Positions 33,322-43,203 are shown, counted from the stretch's first letter. The stretch: 64,000 nt of DNA from Lachnoclostridium sp. UBA5725 (GCA_002419585.1 DIGJ01000002.1:186001-250000), one strand, 5' to 3'. The notes: generated by a model not told the origin, from the sequence alone. A program made the numbers and translations.

Positions 33322-34649
33322 TGATAGATTGGGCAAATACGCCGGGTGGATATTACGCCATTGCATATTGGTTGTCATGCTGTCTGATGATTAAAAATAG
33401 CCCGAGAAAATTGGGGAAAAAAGAGAGTAGTCTGATTGTTGTCTCCTTTGGAATCGTCCTTTTTGTATTGATGTCTGTTTCCAAAGGACTAGCGCAATGG
33501 TTGTTTTTACCATTTGTTATTTTGTTTTTAATCATTTTGTGGGCAACGCATTATTTTGTTTGCCAATACAATGCCATTACAGCTCTTTATTTTACAATAA
33601 GAACCTTTATTATGGGAGAATTTGTTGCATCGTTGGAATGGCAGATTTTCTATTATACGGTAAAGTGGAAATTGCTTCCATTAAACCTGTTGGTGAATAT
33701 GTTATTGTTGATTTTCGTAGATAGTATATTAATCCTTCTATTATATCAATTGGAAAAACGAAATCGGGAGGTAAATGAAACGCTTCAAATCAGCAAGCAA
33801 GAATTGATATCCGCAGGAATTATTGCAGCTGCTATTTTTGGAGTGAGCAATGTGAGCTTCGTATTTGCAGGAGCGAATCTTGCAAGTGCACCCAATATTG
33901 CAAAAATAGACCTTTCTCAATTGTTTTTAATTCGTACGTTAGTAGACTTGGGAGGGGTTGCAATTTTATATGCCTATCATGTTCAACTTGGCGAGTTGAA
34001 TATGCGTTATGAGGTGGAACACCTTCAATATATGTTGGAGATGCAACACAATAATTATGAGATGCTAAAACAGAGTGTTAATGTGGTTGATCAGAAATAT
34101 CATGATTTAAAATATCAAATTTCGGTCCTCAAGTCAGAAGCAAATACAAAAAAAAGCATGGAATATCTTAATCAGATGGAACGTGATATCAAGTCCTATG
34201 AAGCACAAAATAAAACAGGGAATAAGACACTTGATACGATTCTTACAGGAAAATCCTTGTATTGCCAAAACAACTGGATTGAATTGATAAGGGTTGTGGA
34301 TGGAGAAGCATTAGCGTTTATGGATTCGATGGATATTAGTACGCTGTTCGGAAATATGCTTGACAATGCGATTGAGAGTGTCAGTAAAATTGAGGGAAAA
34401 GAGAAACGATTGATTCAGCTTACTGTTATGAAACAAAAAGGTTTTTTAAGAATTCGCATGGAAAATTGTTACGGAGAAGAACCAAAATTTGAAAATGGAG
34501 TGTTGACTACCTCAAAGGAGGATTCCAAATACCATGGCTTTGGAATGAAGAGTATTCAAAGCATCGTTAAGAAATACGACGGATCCATGACCATTCAAGC
34601 TAAAAATGGCTGGTTTGAACTTCGTATATTAATCCCACTGCAATCGTAA
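33321..34649 (+). CDS. GHKL-type sensor histidine kinase (AgrC/VirS-like)
   Basis: Membrane kinase of 442 residues (443 if the GTG at 33318 is used; both overlap the regulator's stop codon). About six hydrophobic helices fill residues 1-220, followed by a coiled-coil dimerisation helix with the phosphoacceptor block DQKYHDLKYQI. The GHKL ATP-binding domain has the N-box GNMLDNAIESVSK and the G-box HGFGMKSIQ. The polytopic sensor without a large extracellular loop resembles quorum-sensing kinases such as AgrC, which detect small or hydrophobic ligands. With the LytTR regulator it probably controls the DUF1593/GH3 genes that follow. The ligand is unknown. Confidence 0.9.
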   Translation: MIDWANTPGGYYAIAYWLSCCLMIKNSPRKLGKKESSLIVVSFGIVLFVLMSVSKGLAQWLFLPFVILFLIILWATHYFVCQYNAITALYFTIRTFIMGEFVASLEWQIFYYTVKWKLLPLNLLVNMLLLIFVDSILILLLYQLEKRNREVNETLQISKQELISAGIIAAAIFGVSNVSFVFAGANLASAPNIAKIDLSQLFLIRTLVDLGGVAILYAYHVQLGELNMRYEVEHLQYMLEMQHNNYEMLKQSVNVVDQKYHDLKYQISVLKSEANTKKSMEYLNQMERDIKSYEAQNKTGNKTLDTILTGKSLYCQNNWIELIRVVDGEALAFMDSMDISTLFGNMLDNAIESVSKIEGKEKRLIQLTVMKQKGFLRIRMENCYGEEPKFENGVLTTSKEDSKYHGFGMKSIQSIVKKYDGSMTIQAKNGWFELRILIPLQS

Positions 34650-34684
34650 AAAGAAACAAATATTAAAAAAAGAATATGGTAGAA

Positions 34685-34736
34685 AAGGCGTGAAATTTAG
34701 ACTACTAAAGTTGTAGCTCAAATTTCACGCTTTTTA
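34685..34736 (+). terminator. Rho-independent terminator
   Basis: An 11-bp perfect stem (34688-34698 with 34720-34730), with an inner CTAC/GTAG stem in the loop, followed by TTTTT. It ends the LytTR/GHKL operon. Confidence 0.88.
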
Positions 34737-34747
34737 ATTGAAAATTT

Positions 34748-34838
34748 TTCGTTGTTAAAATCTATTTTTTGCGTAGAACAATTTGTCACAGTGATAATTT
34801 TCCCGTTTACGTTGTTAAAATTACAATTTACGACGAAT
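34748..34838 (+). promoter_or_regulatory. Two repeated LytTR-like binding elements before the DUF1593 gene
   Basis: The 12-mer CGTTGTTAAAAT occurs at 34750-34761 and again at 34810-34821, exactly 60 bp apart. Each copy is followed 21-22 bp on by a related CG-containing half (near 34772 and 34831), for example TTTACG at 34806 and at 34827. The spacing is that of paired sites for LytTR regulators, and the operon for such a regulator ends just upstream. A TATACT -10-like box lies at 34863-34868. Confidence 0.45.
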
Positions 34839-34899
34839 AGAAATTTAGCAAATGTTTTTCCTTATACTTAAAATAGTATGTTTAATGGAGGAGGTTTTT

Positions 34900-36507
34900 A
34901 TGAAAAAAAGAATATTTGCTATTTTGTTTGCTTTGACGTTAGCAACATCGACACTTGTGGGATGCCAATTGACAGGGAAAATAGATACATCAAAGCAAAC
35001 GAAGATTACAACGAAAGAAAAAGAGAATACTAAAAAGAGCGCAGTAACAAGCCTTGGTGTAGACAAAAAAGTCTACGATGTAATAGCAAAACCACGTCTT
35101 ATTGTGACAACGGATGGTGAGGTGGATGATCAGAATTCATTGAGACATTTACTTTTATATGCAAATGATATTGAGATCGCAGGTATTGTGTATTCTGCAA
35201 GTCAGTTTCACTGGCAAGGTGACGGTGGAAAAAACACGCTTGGAGAAGTAACAAAGAACAATATGAATGTGGAAGAAAATGGAGATAGTCTCACGGAATA
35301 TCGCCCACAGGAAATGGGGTGGGTTGAGGATGCTATTAAAAATGAATATGCTGTGGATTACGATAATCTGGTTTTGAATGATGCAAATTATCCGACGGCA
35401 GATGAGTTGCTTTCCGTTGTTAAAGTCGGAAATGTAGAGTTCGAAGGTGATGTTCGAGAAGCCACAGAAGGCTCTGAGTATATCAAGGAGATTATACTAG
35501 ATGATAATAACAGACCGCTTTATCTGGAGAGCTGGGGTGGATTTAATACCATAGCGAGGGCATTAATGTCGATTGAAGAAGAATATAAAGATACAGATGA
35601 CTGGGATGCAATCTATAAAAAAGTATGTGGTAAAATTGTCATTCAAGGGAATGGACAGGACAAGACATATGAAGATTACATTGCAAAAATATACCCAGAT
35701 TTGATGATATATGCTTCTAGTTCGATTAACTATGGATATTATGCATCAAATTCTGCACCAGCTGATTCAAACTATATGTTTCATGCGGACTGGTTGACGA
35801 CTCATGTGAAAAATAATCATGGAGCAATGATGGGGCATTATCTTTTGATCGGTGATGGAACTCATTATGAAGGAGAATTGGACAGATTCCAATATGGCGA
35901 AACAACGACAATTGATGGAAAAGAGTTTGATCAGTATGACTGGTTGGGAGAAGGTGACAGTGGTCACTGGATTACATTGATACCGGTAGGTCTTCGTGGT
36001 TTGGAGAATGGGAATTATGGTACATGGTGTGGGAGAATTACGATAAATGGACAATTCCTAACCTCAAAAGGTAACTATAATGAGTATGATTACACGACCG
36101 GAAAAGAGGGAAGTTTTTCCGGAAAACGATGGATTACAGCAATCATGGAGGACTGGGCTGTACGTTGTGATTGGGCAGCTGGAGTGGGGAATCATGCACC
36201 AGAAGTTGCAGTTTCGAATAAAGATATCACGGCGAAGAAAGGCGAAACAGTAGAGCTTCAGGGAACAGCAACGGATCCAGATAAAGATGAGCTGACTTGC
36301 AGATGGATCGTGTATGAAGAAGCAAGTGAGTATAGCGGTAGCTGCACTGGAATTACGGTATGGGATCCTGGAAAAGCTAGCACTAGTTTCACAATTCCAA
36401 GTGATGCTAAGGCAGGAGATTATTTTAATCTGATTCTTGCAGTAAAAGATAATGCGGATGCACCTACAACCAGATATGCACAGGTGATTGTGACAGTTTC
36501 AGAATAG
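34900..36507 (+). CDS. DUF1593 (nucleoside-hydrolase-like, Sde182-type) lipoprotein
   Basis: Lipoprotein of 535 residues with lipobox STLVGC. The main domain (about 60-420) begins PRLIVTTDGEVDDQNSLRHL, where the DGEVDD cluster is the calcium-binding Asp pattern of the nucleoside hydrolase fold. The C-terminal about 100 residues form an Ig-like domain (ITAKKGETVELQGTATDPDK). This architecture belongs to proteins annotated as DUF1593 or cellulose-binding Sde182-like, found in plant-biomass degraders; their chemistry is not settled. The start at 34900 follows GGAGGAGG; the longer ORF is rejected. Its place between the LytTR pair and the membrane GH3 suggests a surface role in glycan use under LytTR control. 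Confidence 0.85.
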   Translation: MKKRIFAILFALTLATSTLVGCQLTGKIDTSKQTKITTKEKENTKKSAVTSLGVDKKVYDVIAKPRLIVTTDGEVDDQNSLRHLLLYANDIEIAGIVYSASQFHWQGDGGKNTLGEVTKNNMNVEENGDSLTEYRPQEMGWVEDAIKNEYAVDYDNLVLNDANYPTADELLSVVKVGNVEFEGDVREATEGSEYIKEIILDDNNRPLYLESWGGFNTIARALMSIEEEYKDTDDWDAIYKKVCGKIVIQGNGQDKTYEDYIAKIYPDLMIYASSSINYGYYASNSAPADSNYMFHADWLTTHVKNNHGAMMGHYLLIGDGTHYEGELDRFQYGETTTIDGKEFDQYDWLGEGDSGHWITLIPVGLRGLENGNYGTWCGRITINGQFLTSKGNYNEYDYTTGKEGSFSGKRWITAIMEDWAVRCDWAAGVGNHAPEVAVSNKDITAKKGETVELQGTATDPDKDELTCRWIVYEEASEYSGSCTGITVWDPGKASTSFTIPSDAKAGDYFNLILAVKDNADAPTTRYAQVIVTVSE

Positions 36508-36633
36508 ATTGTCTGCCAGATTTGCAGATAACCGTTCACGATAAAGAATAGACCGATTACGTTCGTAATGTGTCGGTAGATTGAAAATATGATATTGTTA
36601 TCTTATAAGAATGATGAAGATAGGAGAATGTAT

Positions 36634-39600
36634 ATGAAGGGTAAGAAAAAAACGGGAAGACTATGGCGTGGGCTTACCTCCATCACGGCTTCATTACTAG
36701 CAATTGCAGTTGGTGCAACGGGAATTGCTAGTGCAAATGCAGCTTTTATCAATGTACGTCTTGGAACTTCCAATTATAAGTACGTTGATCAAGCAGGAGA
36801 GAAATCGGATTCTACATATTTCAAAAGTGAATATACTGAATTGACCGATTTAATTGAAGCGAAAAATTTACTCGCAGAGCAAATTGCTGCAGAAGGAACG
36901 GTTTTACTAAAGAATCAGAATCAAGCATTACCAATCCAAACAGGCAAGGAAAAAGTGACGTTATGGGGATTAAATTCACATAATCCAACCCTAGGAGGAA
37001 TGATTGGGTCTTCCACTTCCGTTGCTAAAAAGGGACAGGTTGCTTACAGTCTTGAGCAGGCATTAAAGGAAAAAGGCTTTGATGTAAACCAGACAATGAT
37101 TGACCTTTATAGTTCGGATGGGGTTTCAAAATATGCAAGAGCTATGGGACATTCCCTTAACCCATCCTTTGGTCCAATTTATGAAAATCCTTCTTCTTAT
37201 GCAATAGGTGAGGCACCAGCAAGTGTATATACAGACGAAGCACTTTCATCAGCAGAAGGAACCGCAGCAATTGTAGTAATTTCAAGAGATTGTTCGGAAG
37301 CAGCGGATTATAATCCAGCAATGACAAATGCGACCGAGGGAGATTCGTTTGAAAGACCATTAGCGTTATCTACCTATGAAAAAGATATGATCGAGTTAGC
37401 AAAAAAACACAGTACAAAAGTGATTGTTATGCTAAATACGACGAATCCGCTAGAAATAGATGCGTTAAAACAAGATACGGAGATTGATTCCATTCTTTGG
37501 GTCGGTGCTCCAGGTGTAAATGGCTTTCTTGGGGTAGCAAATGTATTGAATGGTAGTGAAAATCCATCAGGACACCTTCCAGATACCTTTGCCGTAAGTT
37601 CAACCTCTTCACCAGCAATGACGAACTTTGGTGTATACAATTACACGAATAATTCTTCATCGGATGCCGCAGATAAAATGGCGAAAGAAAACAAATCCGA
37701 CTGGTTTGTTGTTGAGAATGAAGGTATTTACAATGGATACAAATATTATGAAACTAGATATGAGGATTCTCTTAATGGGGCTGGGTCAGCAACTACAACA
37801 GAAGGGTCTTCAACCGGACAAGCATGGAACTATAAGGCGGAAGTTTCTTATCCATTTGGATATGGTATTTCTTATACAACATTTAAACAGGAATTAAAAT
37901 CAGTAGATGTTAAACTTGGTGAAGATAGCACCGCTACCGTAACTGTTACCAATACAGGCGATGTTGCTGGTAAATCCGCGGCACAGCTTTATGTACAAGT
38001 ACCTTACACCGAAAATGGTCTTGAAAAATCGTCCATTCAATTAGTAGGCTATGCTAAAACCGATGTATTAGAACCAGGCGCTTCGCAAGATCTAACCATT
38101 ACATTTACCGCTGATTTGTTTGCAAGCTATGATGAAAACGCGGTAAAAGCAGATGGTACACAAGGCGCATGGGTATTAGAAGCGGGAGATTATTTCTTTG
38201 CGGTTGGCAATGGTGCACATGAAGCGTTAAATAATGTTATCGGAAAGAAAACAGGAAATACCGATAAGCTTGTAATGACAGCATCCGATGATCAAATCGC
38301 AGCGGATAATGTACAGGTTTGGAAGCTGGCTACAACCGATATGGAAACTTATTCAAAGAACGTACAAAATCAATTGCAGGATATGGATATCAATAAGTTG
38401 ATTCCAGAAACCGCCCAGTATACAACAAGAAGTGATTGGTCAAAAGGCTGGAAAACCGTTGATTCGATTACTCCTACAAAAGAGATGATGGTGGGACTTA
38501 CCAACCAGTTGTATGAAATGACGGAAAATGGTGACGGAGTCAAATGGGGAGTAGATAGTGGTTTAACCATTCTCGATGCGATGGAAATTGATGCAGATGG
38601 AAACTTTACTGGTGTAAAACCACTCGATGACCCAATTTGGGATCAATTAGTCGACCAGATATCGTTCGAAGAAGCCATTCAGTTTATTGAAAAAGGTGGA
38701 GATGATATCGAGAATATGGATTCTATCTTGCTTACAAGAACCTACGCAAATGATGGACCTTTAGGATTTACTTATGACCAGGTGGCTGGATATTATATTC
38801 GTTGGGCAGAGAGTATGTCGAATGAAGCAACGTATGTAACGAAAGATGATGATAAAGCAGACTATTCCATGAATACCATGCCGACAGCCCCAGTGGTTGC
38901 AGCTACCTTTAATGCTGAATTGCAAAAAAGTGAAGGCGAACTGTTTGCAGAAGATGCGCTTTGGGCAAATGAAAGTTCTTTATTTGCACCGGGTCTTAAT
39001 ATTCACAGAACACCGTATTGTGCGAGAAATCATGAATACTATTCGGAAGACCCAGTATTGACCGTTAACACAGGAATCGCAGTTTGTCAGGGGGCTGAAC
39101 CGAAAGGCCTGATGATGGAGCCGAAGCATTTTGCCTTTAACCATCAGGAATCAAACCGTTCTGGTATGTCTACCTTTATAAATGAACAGGGTGCAAGAGA
39201 AACCGAACTTCGATGCTTCCAAAAAATAATGAGCAACAATGAGTGCTCTGGTATTATGACAGCCTTTAACCGTGCGGGAACAAGCTATGTAGGTGCATAC
39301 AGTAATTTATTAACCTCCATCGCAAGAGATGAATGGGGATATGCAGGCTGGTTCAATACCGATATGATTAATGGAGCCGATTATATGAACTGGCGTGATA
39401 TTACAGCTGCTGGAGGCGGAAACTGTTTAACAACTTCTGCTTATGATACTTCAAAAATTGGAACCATGAGCTCACATAAGAGCGAGATTGCAAAGGATAC
39501 ACAGTTCCAGGAAATGATGAAGAAAAATATAAAATTCTTTTTGTACAAGCTGGCAGATAGCAATGCGATGAATGGAACAAGCAAAACAACCCAGATTCAT

Positions 39601-39747
39601 TATGTTTTAACATGGTGGCAAATTACAGTTTATGCGTTGGATGCAATCTTTGCAGCACTAACTATTTTACTAATTGCAATAGGAGTGCGTAGTGGTCGCA
39701 AAGGGGTCAATATAAAAGTACTAGGAGGCGATGGACATGAAAGATAA
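36634..39747 (+). CDS. Membrane-anchored GH3 glycosidase with swapped domain order
   Basis: GH3 enzyme of 1037 residues. A membrane helix lies near residues 15-35 and another near 985-1010 (ITVYALDAIFAALTILLIA), so both ends are anchored and the enzyme faces outward. The domain order is reversed from the usual. The GH3 C-domain comes first (AAEGTVLLKNQNQALPI near residue 85, ASGHLPDTF region later), then a fibronectin-III-like part (YPFGYGISYTTF region, about 405-520). The TIM-barrel N-domain comes last, with PGLNIHRTPYCARNHEYYSE and nucleophile D910 in WFNTDMINGAD. Swapped GH3 proteins are known in rumen Firmicutes. The start at 36634 has GGAGA 6 nt upstream. The substrate is probably a beta-glucoside, but this is not certain. 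Confidence 0.88.
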   Translation: MKGKKKTGRLWRGLTSITASLLAIAVGATGIASANAAFINVRLGTSNYKYVDQAGEKSDSTYFKSEYTELTDLIEAKNLLAEQIAAEGTVLLKNQNQALPIQTGKEKVTLWGLNSHNPTLGGMIGSSTSVAKKGQVAYSLEQALKEKGFDVNQTMIDLYSSDGVSKYARAMGHSLNPSFGPIYENPSSYAIGEAPASVYTDEALSSAEGTAAIVVISRDCSEAADYNPAMTNATEGDSFERPLALSTYEKDMIELAKKHSTKVIVMLNTTNPLEIDALKQDTEIDSILWVGAPGVNGFLGVANVLNGSENPSGHLPDTFAVSSTSSPAMTNFGVYNYTNNSSSDAADKMAKENKSDWFVVENEGIYNGYKYYETRYEDSLNGAGSATTTEGSSTGQAWNYKAEVSYPFGYGISYTTFKQELKSVDVKLGEDSTATVTVTNTGDVAGKSAAQLYVQVPYTENGLEKSSIQLVGYAKTDVLEPGASQDLTITFTADLFASYDENAVKADGTQGAWVLEAGDYFFAVGNGAHEALNNVIGKKTGNTDKLVMTASDDQIAADNVQVWKLATTDMETYSKNVQNQLQDMDINKLIPETAQYTTRSDWSKGWKTVDSITPTKEMMVGLTNQLYEMTENGDGVKWGVDSGLTILDAMEIDADGNFTGVKPLDDPIWDQLVDQISFEEAIQFIEKGGDDIENMDSILLTRTYANDGPLGFTYDQVAGYYIRWAESMSNEATYVTKDDDKADYSMNTMPTAPVVAATFNAELQKSEGELFAEDALWANESSLFAPGLNIHRTPYCARNHEYYSEDPVLTVNTGIAVCQGAEPKGLMMEPKHFAFNHQESNRSGMSTFINEQGARETELRCFQKIMSNNECSGIMTAFNRAGTSYVGAYSNLLTSIARDEWGYAGWFNTDMINGADYMNWRDITAAGGGNCLTTSAYDTSKIGTMSSHKSEIAKDTQFQEMMKKNIKFFLYKLADSNAMNGTSKTTQIHYVLTWWQITVYALDAIFAALTILLIAIGVRSGRKGVNIKVLGGDGHER

Positions 39748-40123
39748 AGCGATGGGATTTTATTTTACACTAGTTGCAGCAATTCTTTCACTAGCTGGAT
39801 TGATTATCTATCCTAGCGTCATGTATCGATTACCGATTGTATATGGTTTTTGTGCGGCAGCAGTGTTATTAACGATAATAGTAGTATTTAGTTCCTTTAT
39901 TGGAAAAACTGTTTCCTTGTTTCGATTTTTGCCAGTAATCAATTCGTCGTTGATGGCAAGCGCTGCTGTATGGGCGGTTTATCTGATGGTAAATCAACTT
40001 GGATATGTTGTTGCCGAATTGGACAGTAAAAGTACCATTATGGGACTGGTGTACTTTGAAGTAGTAGCGGTTTTATCCATGCTAATTAACATAGTAGGAG
40101 CATTTTTAAAACAGGATAAGTAA
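39737..40123 (+). CDS. Four-helix membrane protein, function unknown
   Basis: Membrane protein of 128 residues with four hydrophobic helices and short loops. I do not recognise a family. It overlaps the end of the GH3 gene by 11 nt; ATG 39737 is favoured over 39731 because AGGAGG lies 8 nt upstream. The overlap implies translational coupling, so it may assist or sit beside the membrane-anchored GH3 enzyme. No catalytic or metal-binding motif is visible. Confidence 0.75.
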   Translation: MKDKAMGFYFTLVAAILSLAGLIIYPSVMYRLPIVYGFCAAAVLLTIIVVFSSFIGKTVSLFRFLPVINSSLMASAAVWAVYLMVNQLGYVVAELDSKSTIMGLVYFEVVAVLSMLINIVGAFLKQDK

Positions 40124-40164
40124 AGGGCAATAAAAATTATTCAAATAAAAAGGAGATTAAAAAA

Positions 40165-40572
40165 ATGAAAAAGAAAGTATTAGCAATGGTATTATGCGTA
40201 GCAATGACAGTAGGAATGATTACAGGATGTGGAGCAAAAAAAGAAGAAACTTCCGCACCACCAGCATCAGAGGTGACATTTACTGCTGAACCAGAATACG
40301 ATCCAAATCCAGACTATGATAAGTATACCGTTTACGAGTATACAATTGAGGCCGCAAATGCAACATTTCCTGTAACCTTATCATCTTCCAATGATGAAAG
40401 TAAAATGGAAATTCATTGTAACTTTTATGGAGATGAGCAGCTTGTAACAGTTGAAAAATCAGGAGATACCTTCAAAGTTCTTGAGGATAAGACAGGTTTC
40501 ATGAAAACCGATGCACCACTCATTTGCCAAAAGGGTATTGATGAAAAAAATTGGGCAGCGATTGAAAAATAA
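40165..40572 (+). CDS. Small lipoprotein, function unknown
   Basis: Lipoprotein of 135 residues with lipobox MITGCG, a Glu/Ser/Pro linker and a small beta-rich mature domain (about 75 residues). No enzymatic motif is seen and I do not recognise the family. RBS AAAAGGAG. It is the last gene of the set 34900-40572 and precedes a strong terminator, so it is probably part of the same surface glycan apparatus as the GH3 enzyme and the four-helix protein. Confidence 0.8.
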   Translation: MKKKVLAMVLCVAMTVGMITGCGAKKEETSAPPASEVTFTAEPEYDPNPDYDKYTVYEYTIEAANATFPVTLSSSNDESKMEIHCNFYGDEQLVTVEKSGDTFKVLEDKTGFMKTDAPLICQKGIDEKNWAAIEK

Positions 40573-40591
40573 AAACGTGTAATTAGAAATA

Positions 40592-40623
40592 GCCTCCCGC
40601 ACAGATCTGTGTGGGAGCTTTTT
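40592..40623 (+). terminator. Rho-independent terminator
   Basis: A 12-bp self-complementary stem (40594-40605 with 40606-40617, one G-U pair; the innermost bases form the loop) followed by CTTTTT. It closes the operon ending in the small lipoprotein. Confidence 0.85.
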
Positions 40624-40707
40624 CATTCAAAATGTTAGATGTGCCTGCATTGCCCTCGGCACAACTTTATATGTGCAGAATGCATGCGCAGAAATGGAGG
40701 AGAAAAA

Positions 40708-42153
40708 ATGAAACAAGCATTCAATCCCTATATGCCAAGCTATGAATATGTACCAGATGGAGAACCACACATTGTGGGTGATCGTGTGTATGTGTATGGA
40801 TCGCATGATGTATTTAATGGTGTTACTTTTTGTCTTGGTGACTATGTGTGTTGGTCTGCCCCACTTGCCAACTTGGGAGACTGGCGCTATGAAGGTGTGA
40901 TATTTCAAAGAGAACAAGAGCCGAACGTACGTCCCTTCAAATCACTCAATGGAATGGCAGCTCCAGATATGGTGCAAGGTGCGGATGGAAGATTTTATTT
41001 GTTTTATTTCATCGGAGGCACAAAAATGATTTCGGTTGCGGTGTGTGATTCACCGGCTGGCAAATATAAATTTTATGGACATGTAAAATATAAGGATGGA
41101 ATTCCGATTGGAAAAAAGGGTGAGCCATTGCAGTTCGATCCAGGTGTGTTTATGGACAAGGATGGAAGGCTTTATCTTTATACCGGCTTTGGATTAGGAA
41201 CCAATCCGATTTTATTGAAAGGCGCAAAACCAACCCTGCATGGCCCCATGGTATTTGAGCTAGATCCAACGGATATGCTCACGGTGCTAGAAGGCCCTTC
41301 TTATATTGGTGTTCTAGGGGAAGAGGAAGCAGTTGGAACTCCATATGAAAAGCATCCGTTTATGGAAGCAAGTTCAATGCGGCGATTTGGTGATACTTAT
41401 TATTTTGTCTATAGCTCAATGCAAAGTCATGAGCTTTGCTATGCAACCAGTAGCAATCCGACTCAAGGCTTTACCTATGGAGGTGTTTTGGTTTCTTGTG
41501 GAGATATTGGTCTTCCTGGGGTTCCAGATGTATACCATGCCAGAAATAATACTGGGAATACCCATGGAAGCTTGATTGAAATCAATGGGAAATATTATGT
41601 ATTTTATCATAGACACAGCAATCGAAAGCAATCCTCCAGACAAGCATGCGCGGAGGAAATTCGATTTGTAGACGGAAAATTTTATCAGGCTGAGATGACC
41701 TCGTGTGGGCTAAATCAAAGACCATTAAAAGGAAAGGGAATCTATCCTTCGTATATTGCATGTAATCTTTATGGGAAGAAGGGGACTCGTTTCTTAAGCA
41801 TGATCAAGCATCCCAAAACGGGAACACCTTATTTGACGCAAGATGGGAAAGACCGTAATGGTGGACCCGATCAGTACATAGCGAATGTCTGCGACGGCGC
41901 AACGATTGGATATAAGTATTTTGATACCTCAAAGACTTCCAAGTGTGGGATTCGAATCCGCGGAAATGCAGAGGGAATCATCCAAATTCGAGAGGGAGAG
42001 AAGGGAAAGCTCCTTGCACAGATTCCGATTCATCCGACTCGAAAACCAGTGGTATTTCGGAGCTCTTTTTCGGGTGGAACGAATAAGCAAGCCTTGTATT
42101 TTCAGTTTAAAGGTAAGGGAACCTGTCGCTTTTATTCATTTATCTTAAAATAG
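40708..42153 (+). CDS. Cytoplasmic GH43 glycosidase (xylosidase/arabinofuranosidase type)
   Basis: GH43 five-bladed propeller enzyme of 481 residues without signal peptide. The three catalytic acids are visible: general base D17 in EYVPDGEPHI, pKa-tuning D144 in QFDPGVFMDKDG, and general acid E220 in PFMEASSMRR. A C-terminal beta domain (about 345-481) looks CBM6-like and ends FKGKGTCRFYSFILK. The start at 40708 has GGAGGAG upstream; a longer in-frame ORF running into the terminator is rejected. It opens the rhamnoside locus and would remove xylose or arabinose decorations from imported fragments. The specificity is not determinable here. Confidence 0.88.
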   Translation: MKQAFNPYMPSYEYVPDGEPHIVGDRVYVYGSHDVFNGVTFCLGDYVCWSAPLANLGDWRYEGVIFQREQEPNVRPFKSLNGMAAPDMVQGADGRFYLFYFIGGTKMISVAVCDSPAGKYKFYGHVKYKDGIPIGKKGEPLQFDPGVFMDKDGRLYLYTGFGLGTNPILLKGAKPTLHGPMVFELDPTDMLTVLEGPSYIGVLGEEEAVGTPYEKHPFMEASSMRRFGDTYYFVYSSMQSHELCYATSSNPTQGFTYGGVLVSCGDIGLPGVPDVYHARNNTGNTHGSLIEINGKYYVFYHRHSNRKQSSRQACAEEIRFVDGKFYQAEMTSCGLNQRPLKGKGIYPSYIACNLYGKKGTRFLSMIKHPKTGTPYLTQDGKDRNGGPDQYIANVCDGATIGYKYFDTSKTSKCGIRIRGNAEGIIQIREGEKGKLLAQIPIHPTRKPVVFRSSFSGGTNKQALYFQFKGKGTCRFYSFILK

Positions 42154-42171
42154 GAAAGGAGAACGCAAATC

Positions 42172-43203
42172 ATGAAAAAAGGACATTGGATCATGGCAAT
42201 TATACTTTTGGTATTGATTGCTTTCGTGATAACGAATCTAAACACCATTAAAATACTATGCGGAAACTGGTTTGGACCAAAGGCATCCCTTTCCTCTAGT
42301 AAAACGTGGGAGGGAGGAAACAGTTATGAGCATGTGCCTTATTCTGAAGTTTCAGAATCTGATTATTTGCATTTATATGTGCCAGAGAGTGAAAAACCAG
42401 TACCCCTCTATATTATGGTGCATGGCGGTGGATTCTTTATGAATGATTTGGAATCAAGACAAGCGCAGCTGTTTTATCGCTATGTGCGTGATCAAGGATA
42501 TGCAGTGGCTACCATCAATTATCGCTTAGGGGATGAAGCAATGTATCCAGCAGCGATTGAGGATGTCAAATCAGCCGTTCGGTTTTTAAGAGCGAATGCG
42601 AACGAGTATGGACTTGATCCAACAAAATTTGCAATTGCAGGAGAGTCTGCGGGTGGGTATCTAGCTTGTATGGCGGCTATGACGACCGATGAAGAATTTA
42701 TGGGTGTCCCATTTATAGGAGAAGAGTCATCAGATCAACCAGTATCTGCAAAAGTAGAGGCAGTTGTTGATTTTTATGGATGCATCAATTTTTTTACATC
42801 GGAGGAAGAATTTCAGGAATTAAAGGTACCAAAATGGATTAGACAGATTGCAAACAATTGGCTTTCGAAGATTGTGGACAACACAGAAGCCAAGAGCATT
42901 GAGGAGTTATGGATTGGGAAAACCATATCCTCCATGTCAAAGGAGGAGTTGGAAATCTATCAGGTATCCTATTATGCGAAAAAAAATCAAGCAGCGTGTA
43001 AAGATTTGAGAGTGGTGATTCTTCACGGAGATGCAGATTTGAGCGTACCTTATTTGCAGTCTTCTCACTTCTATGATTTGATAAAACCGCTGTATGGTGA
43101 GGAAAACGTGACCTACCGCCTTTTCCCAAATTACGGGCACGCATCCGATGGATTCTATTTGGATGAGACGTTATCTTGGGTACTAGACGAGATAGGATGG
43201 TAG
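42172..43203 (+). CDS. Membrane-tethered alpha/beta-hydrolase, acetyl-esterase/lipase type
   Basis: Protein of 343 residues. An N-terminal hydrophobic helix (about 7-25) acts as an uncleaved anchor, so the enzyme is extracellular. The hydrolase domain has the oxyanion motif HGGGFF and the nucleophile elbow GESAGG with S159. The late acid and base are in LHGDADLSVP and NYGHASDG. This is the hormone-sensitive-lipase/Aes-like group, often acetyl-xylan or other carbohydrate esterases. The 18-nt gap to the GH43 gene indicates cotranscription. It probably strips acetyl groups from rhamnose-containing glycans before import. Confidence 0.85.
   Translation: MKKGHWIMAIILLVLIAFVITNLNTIKILCGNWFGPKASLSSSKTWEGGNSYEHVPYSEVSESDYLHLYVPESEKPVPLYIMVHGGGFFMNDLESRQAQLFYRYVRDQGYAVATINYRLGDEAMYPAAIEDVKSAVRFLRANANEYGLDPTKFAIAGESAGGYLACMAAMTTDEEFMGVPFIGEESSDQPVSAKVEAVVDFYGCINFFTSEEEFQELKVPKWIRQIANNWLSKIVDNTEAKSIEELWIGKTISSMSKEELEIYQVSYYAKKNQAACKDLRVVILHGDADLSVPYLQSSHFYDLIKPLYGEENVTYRLFPNYGHASDGFYLDETLSWVLDEIGW

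Noticed and set aside
40639..40707. Longer N-terminus for the GH43 enzyme
   Set aside because: The extra residues are Cys-rich and unlike GH43; the internal ATG at 40708 has a strong RBS.
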